Of a stretch of 32,507 nt of DNA, positions 18,174 to 27,635 are shown one piece after another. The notes below the pieces were generated by a model. It was given only the letters and a program-made list of their open reading frames with translations, did not search any database and was not told the origin of the DNA. Position 1 is the first letter of the stretch, and every line of letters begins with the position of its first letter. The stretch is from Paracoccaceae bacterium (GTDB taxonomy: Bacteria; Pseudomonadota; Alphaproteobacteria; Rhodobacterales; Rhodobacteraceae). The DNA is taken from positions 1 to 32,507 of the forward strand of contig JAHRVZ010000198.1 of the NCBI GenBank assembly GCA_019090405.1, read 5' to 3'. The translations under genes were made by a program, and so were the position numbers.

Positions 18174-18674
18174 ATGACCGAAACGGCAACGGAAATGTCA
18201 GACGCATCAGCAAAATCCGGAAAAATGCCAATAATTCTTGGCATTATTCTTGCAATCGGCGGCGCAGCTGGCGGATTTTTTGCAGTACAAAAGGGTATCA
18301 TTCCTTTGATTCCCTCTTCCCAAAACCCTGCGGCAGAACACGAAGTAAGTAGGTCGGAAATGCACAATACGGCTGATATCTCGTTTGTTGAAATCGAACC
18401 CATCATGATTTCTTTGAATGGGAACGGGCAAGTTCAACACTTGCGATTCCGCGCTCATCTTGAAGTCGGCAAGGCAGACGAATCAGATGTTGCTTTGCTA
18501 TTACCGCGGGTGGTCGACGTACTTAATGGTTATCTCAGGGCTCTGGAATTGGACGATTTGCGCGACCCCATGGCCTTAACCAAGTTGCGTGGCCAGATGT
18601 TGCGCCGTGTTCAAATTGTCGTCGGAAAAGATCGGGTTCGCGATCTTTTGATCATGGAATTCGTACTGAATTAG
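18174..18674 (+). CDS. fliL: Flagellar basal body-associated protein FliL
   Basis: 166 aa, single TM, ISFVEIEPIMISLNGNGQVQHLRFRAHLEVGKADESDVALLLPRVVDVLNGYLRAL...FVLN. Confidence 0.9.
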   Translation: MTETATEMSDASAKSGKMPIILGIILAIGGAAGGFFAVQKGIIPLIPSSQNPAAEHEVSRSEMHNTADISFVEIEPIMISLNGNGQVQHLRFRAHLEVGKADESDVALLLPRVVDVLNGYLRALELDDLRDPMALTKLRGQMLRRVQIVVGKDRVRDLLIMEFVLN

Positions 18675-18683
18675 GAAATTGTT

Positions 18684-19067
18684 GTGGAAATGATAGCAGA
18701 CATTCTTCTTGTTGCGGGTGCTTTAGGCGCCGGATTTTATTGTTTTATTTTGGCCCAGCGGCTCAATCGTTTCAGTGATTTGGAAAAAGGCGTTGGCGGT
18801 GCGGTGGCCGTGTTATCATCACAGGTTGATGACCTGAACAAATCTTTGCAATCCGCTCAGAGCGTTTCTGCCGCATCAAGTACGGCATTGGATCAGCTAA
18901 CTAACCGCGCCGAAGATGTTTCAAAACGGCTCGAATTATTGATGGCCTCAATGCATGATGTGCCGGACCCAATTGCCGAACATTCGGTCACTCAGGAAAC
19001 GACGCGCCCAGATTCCCAACCGATGTTTTCACGACGGATGCGTGGGCAAAGCGGAGCTTCTCAATGA
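18684..19067 (+). CDS. Small single-TM, coiled-coil protein of unknown function in the fliL-motE-motA operon (DUF6468-like by resemblance)
   Basis: 127 aa; N-terminal TM (IADILLVAGALGAGFYCFILAQRL) followed by a helical region; GTG start at 18684 or ATG at 18690; 4-bp overlap with next gene. Confidence 0.7.
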   Translation: MEMIADILLVAGALGAGFYCFILAQRLNRFSDLEKGVGGAVAVLSSQVDDLNKSLQSAQSVSAASSTALDQLTNRAEDVSKRLELLMASMHDVPDPIAEHSVTQETTRPDSQPMFSRRMRGQSGASQ

Positions 19068-19663
19068 CAGCATCCAAAAAAAATGGCCGCCGCGTTCGTG
19101 GCGGATCCCTAGTGCTGATCTCAATTCTGCTCTTCGGCTCAGCATTTTTACGGATAGGAGTTCAGGCCGGACCAGCAATTTCCAAAGAGGTTCAGCAAGC
19201 AACCGAACAGAACGAGCCATCTGGAATAATAATGACGCCAGCTATTGCTGAGCTGAACGATCTGCAACCAATGCTGGCTGCATTTCAGGCACGCGAGATG
19301 AAAATCAGCGCACAGGAAGCTCAAATACTGGATCGCATGAAAGCACTTTCGATCGCCGAATCAGCGCTTGACTTGAAGCTGGCAGAATTGGTCAGTGTTG
19401 AAGAATCTTTGCGAGCGACACTAGCTTTGGCTGATGGAGCAGCAGAAGGAGACTTAGACAGATTGACCGGTGTCTATGAAAAAATGAAACCCAAAAATGC
19501 TGCCGTTTTGTTCGAAGAAATGGATCCAAAATTCGCCGCTGGTTTCCTTGCGAGAATGCGCCCCGAAGCAGCAGCAAACATTCTGGCAGGTTTAACTCCA
19601 CAGATGGCTTATTCTATCAGCCTGATTTTTGCAGGGCGAAATGTGAACGTTCCGAAAGACTGA
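19064..19663 (+). CDS. MotE-like protein with MgtE N-domain-like repeats
   Basis: N-terminal TM, coiled-coil, then LTGVYEKMKPKNAAVLFEEMDPKFAAGFLARMRPEAAANILAGLTPQMAYSISLIFAGRN; adjacent to motA. Confidence 0.75.
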   Translation: MTASKKNGRRVRGGSLVLISILLFGSAFLRIGVQAGPAISKEVQQATEQNEPSGIIMTPAIAELNDLQPMLAAFQAREMKISAQEAQILDRMKALSIAESALDLKLAELVSVEESLRATLALADGAAEGDLDRLTGVYEKMKPKNAAVLFEEMDPKFAAGFLARMRPEAAANILAGLTPQMAYSISLIFAGRNVNVPKD

Positions 19664-19740
19664 ATTTCCAGCCACGCTTAGGAAATCTTAAGTTTAAGGA
19701 GTCAAACAGGAAGAACCACAATTAGAGCGGAGCACCATTC

Positions 19741-20610
19741 ATGATCGGATTAGTCGGAATAGCCATTATCTTCATCATGGTATTCGGCGGGTATTTAGCC
19801 GCAGGTGGGAAAATGGGCATTATTTTCAAAACCTTACCGTTTGAAATGATGATGATTGGTGGCGCAGCTGTGGGGTCGTTTTTGATTGCCAACAATTTGG
19901 CAGCGATTAAACACACGGTAAAAGACATTGGAAAAGTATTCAAAGGCACCAAGTGGAATCCAGATGACTATCGGGATTTACTATGTCTTTTGTTTGCTTT
20001 GATTAGAGTTTCCCAACAAAGCCCTATGGAGGCCGAAAAACACATCGAAGAGCCCGAAACTTCGACAATTTTTGGCCAATACCCCAAAATATCTAAAGAT
20101 ATAGAAGCGGTGCATTTGATATGTGATACAATGCGCTCAGCGTCGATGAATTATGATGACCCACACCAGGTCGAGGAAGTTCTTGAAAAACGAATTGAGG
20201 CAAATTTTCATCATGCAATGCACTCCAGTCACGCCTTGCAAACCGTTGCTGATGGGCTTCCGGCGCTAGGAATTGTTGCGGCTGTGCTTGGCGTTATCAA
20301 AACTATGGGGTCAATTGACCAACCCCCTGAAGTTCTTGGGAAAATGATTGGCGGTGCCCTGGTTGGAACTTTTCTGGGCGTATTTCTTGCTTATGGCCTT
20401 GTTGGGCCGTTCGCTGAAAAGGTCAAATCCGTGATCGAGGAAGATGGTCATTTCTACCAACTCATACGCGAAGTTTTAGTCGCAAATTTACACAGCCATT
20501 CCCCGGCAATCTGCATCGAGGTAGGGCGCCAGAACACACCTTCGCATATGCGCCCGGATTTTGGCGATCTGGAAGAGGCGCTAAAGCGTGTCAAACAGGA
20601 CGCGGCATGA
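19741..20610 (+). CDS. motA: Flagellar motor stator protein MotA
   Basis: MIGLVGIAIIFIMVFGGYLAAGGKMGII...ALQTVADGLPALGIVAAVLGVIKTMGSIDQPPEVLGKMIGGALVGTFLGVFLAYGLVGP. Confidence 0.97.
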   Translation: MIGLVGIAIIFIMVFGGYLAAGGKMGIIFKTLPFEMMMIGGAAVGSFLIANNLAAIKHTVKDIGKVFKGTKWNPDDYRDLLCLLFALIRVSQQSPMEAEKHIEEPETSTIFGQYPKISKDIEAVHLICDTMRSASMNYDDPHQVEEVLEKRIEANFHHAMHSSHALQTVADGLPALGIVAAVLGVIKTMGSIDQPPEVLGKMIGGALVGTFLGVFLAYGLVGPFAEKVKSVIEEDGHFYQLIREVLVANLHSHSPAICIEVGRQNTPSHMRPDFGDLEEALKRVKQDAA

Positions 20611-22868
20611 ACCTGAGGTCATTGGTTCTTATTGCCAGTCTATTTATAGCGCAGCCGGTGTTTGCCCGCATAATTGACATACGATCAGGAGAACATAATA
20701 CGTTTTCCCGAATCGTCCTTAATATCCCTACGGGAACCAATTGGACTTTGACACAAACCGGTAGGCAGGCTGAATTATCCTTACAACTGCCCGATATTCA
20801 ATTTGATACAAGTCAAGTTTTTAGCCGAATTCCAAGAAGTCGTCTACTTGGATTGACACAAGTGCAACCGGGCAAGGCACTACAAATAACTATGGGCTGT
20901 CTTTGCAAAGCCGTGGGGTTTTTGCAAGATGGTACGCTATTGGTCATAGACATACATGACCCGAAAACGCCGATTAGTTCCCCCTCACTTACCTTGGGCG
21001 CAACACCGGTTTTGAGGTTTAGCAACGTTACTCCATTGGCCTCTCATAGCCCAATATTTAAATGGAAATTGAAACCAGAAACATCTATCGAAATCGCTGA
21101 ACCCGCGTCGTTTGCGAAGCCAAGACCAACGTCGGTAATTGACTTACCAACACAGGAAAACCTAACAAACGTGAACGCATCAGAATTGCGTTTACTTTCT
21201 CAAATTGACCGAGCAACAGCTCAAGGATTGTTGCATCCGAATTTAGACATTTCCAACCCAGTGAACGACAATGCAATACTTCAGATTGGCGAAAACGACA
21301 CTCACGAACGCCACCAGAAAATCGATACACCTTCGACTGTCAGTATGACTGTGATATCCAGCATGGATCGTGATCTGGCTGACGACCGCGGTCATGGTCA
21401 ACTGAGAGAAGATCAACTTCCATGCCTACCCGTCGACCTTGTCAATTTACCCGATTGGGGCAATACACTGTCGTTTGGAACGCAAATTGGAAGCCGACGT
21501 TCCCATTTGTATGGTGAATTTGACAACGTCAATCAACAGAGCGTGATTGAATTGACCAAAAATTTGTTGTTCTTTGGGTTTGGCGCGGAAGCAAGAACAA
21601 CGCTCAATCTGTTTACTGGCGAAGACTCGAAACGCCAAGTGCTGACTGCTCTTGCCGAGATTATGGACAATGGGCACATCGTTACCCGAAATCCGTTTGT
21701 GGGACAAAGTGCTTGTAACAATGATGTCGCGTTATGGGCTTATCTTGCTCTTTCTGATGCCTCAACTTCTGAAGAATCCAATCCCGAGGCAATCCTGACA
21801 GCATTCGCGCGCCTGCCTCACCATCTCCGAGTTTTGTTGGGCCCGCTTTTGGTCGGCAAATTTTCAAAGTCAGGCGATATCCAATCTATGGATATTGTAT
21901 CGCGGACAGCGGCTCGGGCATTGAACAGATCGGACCCTGCTTTGGATCTTGCACAGGCAAATGCAAATATGCAGCACGGGGACCCCATAGCTGCGGTAGA
22001 TCAAATGGCCGCTATCGCACAGTCAGGAACGGAATATTCACCACAAGCTTTGATTGATTTGGTCATTGCACAAACTGAGGCCGATCAAACAGTGTCACCG
22101 GATATTCCCGATTTGATCGCTGCCTATGAGTTAGAACACCGAAAGTCCGACCTGGGACCCGCACTGCAACAAGCGCATATTCTATCTTTGGCAATTACCG
22201 GGCGATTTTCCGAAGCATTCAAAAATTATTATGAACAAAGCTCGGACGACAGCAATTCAAGTAAAGACTATACGCTGACCCAGATATTAACCATTTTGAC
22301 CAAACGCGCCGATGACATCACATTTTTGCGCTACACGCTGTTCCAGATTGAGCAAACAAAATCGAATTTTCCGGTTGAGTTGCAAAATTTGTTGGCAGCC
22401 CGTTTGATTGAGCAAGGGTTTTCTTCACAGGCATCGATAGTTCTGGCAGGACAAGAGGGACAGGAAAGCGGTGATCGCAGATTGATGAATGCTCAAATCG
22501 CAATCACTGAAAACCTGCCGCGCCGCGCGCTCGTCGAGCTTTTTGGAGCCAGTGGCGCGCAGGCAGATGGTATTCGCGCCCAGGCGTTCTTAGACATTGG
22601 AGAATATGAAAATGCAGGCATTTCGCAAGAAGCGAGCGGTACTGATCCGGGGCGCTCGTTTTGGCATGCTGAGGATTGGGACGCCGTCATCCGCCAAAAG
22701 GATTCTCCGTTTTCAGAACCAGCCATATTGGCCAAATCCTTAAGAGACAGCAGCGACATTCCTGAAGATCGCGGCTCTCTTGCTTATGCGCGGGAAATTG
22801 AAAATAGCAGTCTGGCCACCCGATCTGACATATCAGATCTGTTGAACATAATTGGACCACTGCAATAG
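20607..22868 (+). CDS. Large secreted protein with AMIN-like N-terminal domain and helical-repeat-like region; function unknown, possibly MotC-like
   Basis: 753 aa; signal peptide MNLRSLVLIASLFIAQPVFA, then IIDIRSGEHNTFSRIVLNIPTGTNWTLTQTGRQAELSLQL...GTLLVIDIHDPK (AMIN-like); long alpha-rich C-terminal part; ATGA overlap with motA. Confidence 0.75.
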   Translation: MNLRSLVLIASLFIAQPVFARIIDIRSGEHNTFSRIVLNIPTGTNWTLTQTGRQAELSLQLPDIQFDTSQVFSRIPRSRLLGLTQVQPGKALQITMGCLCKAVGFLQDGTLLVIDIHDPKTPISSPSLTLGATPVLRFSNVTPLASHSPIFKWKLKPETSIEIAEPASFAKPRPTSVIDLPTQENLTNVNASELRLLSQIDRATAQGLLHPNLDISNPVNDNAILQIGENDTHERHQKIDTPSTVSMTVISSMDRDLADDRGHGQLREDQLPCLPVDLVNLPDWGNTLSFGTQIGSRRSHLYGEFDNVNQQSVIELTKNLLFFGFGAEARTTLNLFTGEDSKRQVLTALAEIMDNGHIVTRNPFVGQSACNNDVALWAYLALSDASTSEESNPEAILTAFARLPHHLRVLLGPLLVGKFSKSGDIQSMDIVSRTAARALNRSDPALDLAQANANMQHGDPIAAVDQMAAIAQSGTEYSPQALIDLVIAQTEADQTVSPDIPDLIAAYELEHRKSDLGPALQQAHILSLAITGRFSEAFKNYYEQSSDDSNSSKDYTLTQILTILTKRADDITFLRYTLFQIEQTKSNFPVELQNLLAARLIEQGFSSQASIVLAGQEGQESGDRRLMNAQIAITENLPRRALVELFGASGAQADGIRAQAFLDIGEYENAGISQEASGTDPGRSFWHAEDWDAVIRQKDSPFSEPAILAKSLRDSSDIPEDRGSLAYAREIENSSLATRSDISDLLNIIGPLQ

Positions 22869-22957
22869 CAGAATTGAAAATTTGCCAGAACTGATAACCA
22901 TTTTTCAACTTGATCCAAATATCTTAGCGGAGGAACAAATAGAATTGGATAGGCAGA

Positions 22958-23692
22958 ATGCCTCGATTTTTCAGGGCCACAATGGCTCTAATAACCGTGT
23001 TTCTTTGCGGACCAGTAGAAGCCAACAAGAATGACGTTGAGTCGACTTTATGTGATTCCGCCGCACGCATTGCATCTCAGGAGTTTGGGATTCCCGTTGA
23101 AGTGCTACTGGCGCTAACCAGAACGGAAACCGGACGCAACGGGAAACATGGTCTTTATCCGTGGCCATGGACCGTCAACATGGAGGGCCCCGGATATTGG
23201 TTTGGAAATCGTGATGAGGCGGTGAATTTTACGCTGGATCACCTTAATAACGGAGCAATCAGTTTTGATATCGGGTGTTTTCAAATCAACTATAAATGGC
23301 ATGGCGAACACTTTGATTCCGTCGAAGACATGTTTGTACCCCGTTTGAACGCCAACTATGCGGCCCAGTTTCTAACGCAACTTTTTTTTGAGTTTGGCAG
23401 TTGGTCAGCCGCTGCCGGAGCATTCCATTCACGTACACCTTCAAAAGCAGAATCCTACATTGCTCGCTTTGATAGAATCCGATTGATCATACGCAACGAA
23501 CCTCCTGAGACGGTACCTGTCAACTTACCTCCACTTGGTATTTTTGATCGCCGGGGAGATTTGAGAATGGTCACAGCGTCATTGATCCCTCTTGTTTCTG
23601 GCGGTGCTCCAAAACTTGGGTCTCTATTTCCGAATGTTAGCGCTTCTGTTGGCATCAACCGCCAAAACGACACGCAAAATCAGGGCAGCTAG
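22958..23692 (+). CDS. Secreted lytic transglycosylase (SLT-type) within flagellar operon
   Basis: Signal peptide; IASQEFGIPVEVLLALTRTETGRNGKHGLYPWPWTVNMEGPGYWF...DIGCFQINYKWHG...NANYAAQFLTQLFFEFGSWSAAAGAFHSR. Confidence 0.88.
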   Translation: MPRFFRATMALITVFLCGPVEANKNDVESTLCDSAARIASQEFGIPVEVLLALTRTETGRNGKHGLYPWPWTVNMEGPGYWFGNRDEAVNFTLDHLNNGAISFDIGCFQINYKWHGEHFDSVEDMFVPRLNANYAAQFLTQLFFEFGSWSAAAGAFHSRTPSKAESYIARFDRIRLIIRNEPPETVPVNLPPLGIFDRRGDLRMVTASLIPLVSGGAPKLGSLFPNVSASVGINRQNDTQNQGS

Positions 23693-23695
23693 CCG

Positions 23696-25780
23696 ATGCC
23701 AACATTTGATATTAGGTCTCTATTCAGCCCGACGATTCTACTCGCACTTGCATTGATGGCGGTCATCGTCATGATGATTTTGCCGATGCCCGCCTGGGTC
23801 CTGGACATTGGGCTGGTAGCATCATTTGGTCTGGCTCTACTTATTTTTACGGTCACATTGTTCATCGAACGGCCGCTTGATTTTTCAGCTTTTCCGACAA
23901 TTTTATTAGCATCCTTGATGTTGCGGCTTTCGCTGAACGTGTCTTCCACCAAGCTAATTATCGGCAAAGGCCATACCGGTCCCGGCGCGGCGGGGGACGT
24001 CATTCAAGGATTTGCGCAATTTGTAATGGGTGGCAGCGTATTTTTGGGGTTAGTGGTTTTTGGTGTATTGCTGATCGTAAACTTTATGGTCATCACCAAA
24101 GGCGCCACACGAATGGCCGAGGTCGGAGCGCGTTTTGCGCTCGACGGGATGCCGGGCAAACAATTGGCCATCGACAGCGATATGTCTGCCGGTGCAATTG
24201 ACCACACTGAGGCAAAAAGACGCCGCGAACAAGAACAACAAGAAACGACTTTCTTTGGCTCATTGGATGGAGCATCAAAATTCGTCAAAGGGGACGCAGT
24301 GGCGGGCCTGCTGATTACGTTGTTGAACCTGGGAATGGGGTTAGCGATGGGAGTCGTTGTCCACCAAATGCCAATTGGTGCAGCGTTCAAAACATATTCA
24401 GTACTGACCGTAGGCGACGGGCTTGTCACACAATTCCCAGCAGTCATCATTTCAATTGCATCAGCTCTTTTGCTGGCACGCGGCAGCAATCGCGGAGCAA
24501 CGGATGTCGCGATATTTAGCCAGTTGGGCAAATTTCCGGCCGCTTTGACAACAGTATCGGTACTGATGATCTTGTTTGGGCTGATCCCAGGGTTACCATT
24601 TTTGCCATTCATTATTGGCGGTGGCGCATTAGGTTTTGCAGCGTTCTTTATACAAAGAAAACAAAAAGCTCTGCTCAACAAAACCGAGACGGAAACAAAC
24701 AGCGAGGAACAGCCAGCACGTAAGGCGTTGGGGGATGTACTGGACCTTGACGACGTGCATGTTGAATTTTCACCCGATCTTGTTGGTATGGTTTTGGATC
24801 CCGGGACAGGACTGGATGCACGTATTGCGAATATGCGAACTCATGTAGCCTCGACATTTGGTCTGGTTCTCCCCGAAATCCGGTTAACAGACCAACCCGA
24901 ATTGCCCGCCGGCTCTTACCTGATTCGCGTCCAAGGTGTGGAACAAGTACACGGGATTTTGCACCCCGATTTGGTATTGGCCTTGACTCCTGATCAGTCC
25001 CACCTATTACCCTCTGGAAAAGATGTCGCCGAACCGGTCTATGGCGCGCCTGCGCGTTGGATAACGCAAAAAGATCAGGAAACGGCTGCTCTTGCCGGGG
25101 CCATAATCGTAACGCCACCGGAAATTCTTGCAACGCATCTTCTTGAAGTAATCAAACAGAACTTTGGGCGCTTGCTGACACTAAAATCATTGCGCCGACT
25201 ACTGGCAGAAATGACTCAGCTATCGGATTTGGATCGTTCCGAGGCCAATCGCAAACTGTTGGACGAGTTAATTCCCGACAAAGTACCAATCGATACGCTG
25301 CACCCAGTATTACGGTTACTACTGGAAGAGCGCGTATCGATCCGAAACATGCCTTTGATACTCGAATCAATTTCAGAGGCTCGAATAATTTCAACCCAAC
25401 CTGAGATCATTTGCGAACATGTTCGCCAGAAACTGGGATTTCAACTTATTGCTGAATTAAAGCGAGAAGATGGAAGCATCCCGCTGATTCAATTGGCGCC
25501 AGAGTGGGAAGATACCTTTGCTACTTATCAAATTGAAACTAAAAACGGGCTGGATATCGCACTGCCTCCAGATCTATTCAACCGACTGGCAGATGGCGTA
25601 TCAGATCGAATTAAGCAAACGACAGAACAGGGTATTAACTCTGCTGTTGTCACGTCTGTACGTAGGCGGAGATTTGTTCGCACAGTTTTGCGCGCGCGCG
25701 GAATTACCAATCCGGTATTGTCTTTCGAAGAAATCGGAATTGATGCGCGGCCCGCACTGGTAGGGCTTGTTGCGGCATGA
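23696..25780 (+). CDS. flhA: Flagellar export protein FlhA
   Basis: 694 aa; FHIPEP-family features: LLIFTVTLFIERPLDFSAFPTILLASLMLRLSLNVSSTKLII, MPGKQLAIDSDMSAGAIDHTEAKRRREQEQQETTFFGSLDGASKFVKGDAVAG. Confidence 0.98.
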   Translation: MPTFDIRSLFSPTILLALALMAVIVMMILPMPAWVLDIGLVASFGLALLIFTVTLFIERPLDFSAFPTILLASLMLRLSLNVSSTKLIIGKGHTGPGAAGDVIQGFAQFVMGGSVFLGLVVFGVLLIVNFMVITKGATRMAEVGARFALDGMPGKQLAIDSDMSAGAIDHTEAKRRREQEQQETTFFGSLDGASKFVKGDAVAGLLITLLNLGMGLAMGVVVHQMPIGAAFKTYSVLTVGDGLVTQFPAVIISIASALLLARGSNRGATDVAIFSQLGKFPAALTTVSVLMILFGLIPGLPFLPFIIGGGALGFAAFFIQRKQKALLNKTETETNSEEQPARKALGDVLDLDDVHVEFSPDLVGMVLDPGTGLDARIANMRTHVASTFGLVLPEIRLTDQPELPAGSYLIRVQGVEQVHGILHPDLVLALTPDQSHLLPSGKDVAEPVYGAPARWITQKDQETAALAGAIIVTPPEILATHLLEVIKQNFGRLLTLKSLRRLLAEMTQLSDLDRSEANRKLLDELIPDKVPIDTLHPVLRLLLEERVSIRNMPLILESISEARIISTQPEIICEHVRQKLGFQLIAELKREDGSIPLIQLAPEWEDTFATYQIETKNGLDIALPPDLFNRLADGVSDRIKQTTEQGINSAVVTSVRRRRFVRTVLRARGITNPVLSFEEIGIDARPALVGLVAA

Positions 25781-26550
25781 TTGGCCTTCCCCCAGAAATT
25801 CTGGATTGGCTTTCAGACGCTTTCAGGCACGGATTTCTGGTGTTTTTGCGAGTTTCGGCGCTAGTTTCACTGCTTCCAGCGTTTGGCGAACGGTCCGTGC
25901 CTGTTCGCGTCAAACTCATTCTGGCCATTGCGTTTTCAGCAATCGTGGCACCGGCAGCACCATTCCTGACGCTAACAGGCGGGCCACTGGAGTTTGTCGG
26001 GTTCGTTTTACCAGAAATCACGATCGGTTTGGTACTGGGCATCGCGATCAGATTGTTCATCCTGGCACTGCAAACAGCCGGTTCGATTGCAGCTCAGGCC
26101 ACTTCACTATCGCAGCTATTGGGCGGTGCCGCCGCCGAACCAGTTCCCGCAATGGGATATGTGTTGGTTGTCGCCGCATTGGCGTTGGCCGTAATGTTCG
26201 GATTGCACATCCGCGCCGCCGAATTGCTGATCCTGTCTTATGAGTTGTTTCCGGCGGGTGTTTTTCCGGATGGCCGTTTGCTTTCGAGTTGGGGACTCTC
26301 ACGAATTTCTCATGCCTTTAGTCTCGCGTTCATGCTGGCAGCACCATTTGTAATTGCATCACTTGTCTACAATTTGACATTGGGTGTCATAAACCGGGCA
26401 ATGCCACAACTCATGGTGGCATTCGTTGGTGCGCCGTTGATTACGTTTGGCGGCTTGTTTCTTTTGTTCGTAAGCACACCATTTATGCTGACCGTTTGGA
26501 TTGAAGCCCTAAGCGTATTCTTCCAGAATCCGGCAGGTGCCTCCAGATGA
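25777..26550 (+). CDS. fliR: Flagellar export gate protein FliR
   Basis: 257 aa, multi-TM, EITIGLVLGIAIRLFILALQTAGSIAAQATSLSQLLGG; 4-bp overlaps with flhA and flhB. Confidence 0.96.
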   Translation: MIGLPPEILDWLSDAFRHGFLVFLRVSALVSLLPAFGERSVPVRVKLILAIAFSAIVAPAAPFLTLTGGPLEFVGFVLPEITIGLVLGIAIRLFILALQTAGSIAAQATSLSQLLGGAAAEPVPAMGYVLVVAALALAVMFGLHIRAAELLILSYELFPAGVFPDGRLLSSWGLSRISHAFSLAFMLAAPFVIASLVYNLTLGVINRAMPQLMVAFVGAPLITFGGLFLLFVSTPFMLTVWIEALSVFFQNPAGASR

Positions 26551-27635
26551 GCGCGTCAGAGCAAGATGACAGCGACAAGTCGTTTGAACCAACGCCGCAA
26601 AAACTTAAGAAATCTCGTGAAAAGGGCGACATCGCCCGTTCTACCGATCTATCTGTATTTGCGGGTTATGCTGGGCTTTTACTTGCCTTGATGTCAACCG
26701 GAGCCGCCTCGATAGAGACCTTTGCAAGTGAACTTATGTCATTTCTCGACCATCCCGAAAAATTGTCTGATTCCTTCTTTGATGGCTCTGGACAACGCCC
26801 TATGGGCCGCGTTTTATCAAACACCAGCCTCGCAATTGCTCCATTTTTTGCACTGCCCACCTGCGCCGTCGTCTTATCTATCCTGGCTCAGAAAGGACTG
26901 GTGTTCGCTCCTGACAAAATTCGTCCAAAGCTGTCGCGCATTTCAATCATTTCAAATGCAAAGAATAAATATGGTCGATCAGGATTATTTGAATTTTCAA
27001 AGAGTTTTGTCAAATTGGTACTGTATTCTATTTGCCTCGGTTTCTTCCTGAGATCAAAGCTCCCCGACATGATTTCCGTCATGCACAGCGGACCGGGGTT
27101 AGTGCTGACTTTGCTCGCCCGCCTATGCGTCGAGTTTTTGTTTTTTGTGTTGGTTGTATCGGGCTTAATCGGTGCAATTGATGCCATTTGGCAGCATGGC
27201 GAATATTTGCGTAAAAACCGGATGTCGCGCAAGGAGGTTACGGATGAGAATAAGGATTCCGAGGGTGATCCCCACATGAAACAGCAAAGGCGTCAGCGCG
27301 GACAACAAATTGCAATGTCCCAGATGATGGCTGATGTGCCCAAGGCTGACGTGATTGTTGTCAACCCAACCCACTATGCAATCGCTTTAGGCTGGAGTCG
27401 CGCAGCAGGTGATGCTCCTGTTTGTTTGGCAAAAGGTGTCGATGAAATTGCGGCGGCCATAAGAAAAACTGCGCATGAATCCGGGGTACCGATTCATCAT
27501 GATCCTCCAACTGCGCGCGCGCTTTATTCTACTGTATCGATAGGTCAGGAAATTCCAGAAGATCAGTATCGCGCCGTAGCCGCCGCCATTCGATTTGCCG
27601 AACAAATGCGCATCCGCGCCAAAGGAGGAGTTTGA
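26547..27635 (+). CDS. flhB: Flagellar export switch protein FlhB
   Basis: EPTPQKLKKSREKGDIARSTDL N-terminus; autocleavage motif in ADVIVVNPTHYAIALGW. Confidence 0.97.
   Translation: MSASEQDDSDKSFEPTPQKLKKSREKGDIARSTDLSVFAGYAGLLLALMSTGAASIETFASELMSFLDHPEKLSDSFFDGSGQRPMGRVLSNTSLAIAPFFALPTCAVVLSILAQKGLVFAPDKIRPKLSRISIISNAKNKYGRSGLFEFSKSFVKLVLYSICLGFFLRSKLPDMISVMHSGPGLVLTLLARLCVEFLFFVLVVSGLIGAIDAIWQHGEYLRKNRMSRKEVTDENKDSEGDPHMKQQRRQRGQQIAMSQMMADVPKADVIVVNPTHYAIALGWSRAAGDAPVCLAKGVDEIAAAIRKTAHESGVPIHHDPPTARALYSTVSIGQEIPEDQYRAVAAAIRFAEQMRIRAKGGV

Noticed and set aside
19678-19697. CTTAGGAAATCTTAAGTTTAA upstream of motA as a CtrA site
   Set aside because: Spacing between TTAG and TTAA is 6, not 7, so it does not fit the consensus; kept only as a weak possibility.
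24004-24681. 225-aa minus-strand ORF antisense to flhA
   Set aside because: Fully inside conserved FlhA coding sequence; Pro/Ser/Asn-rich shadow translation.
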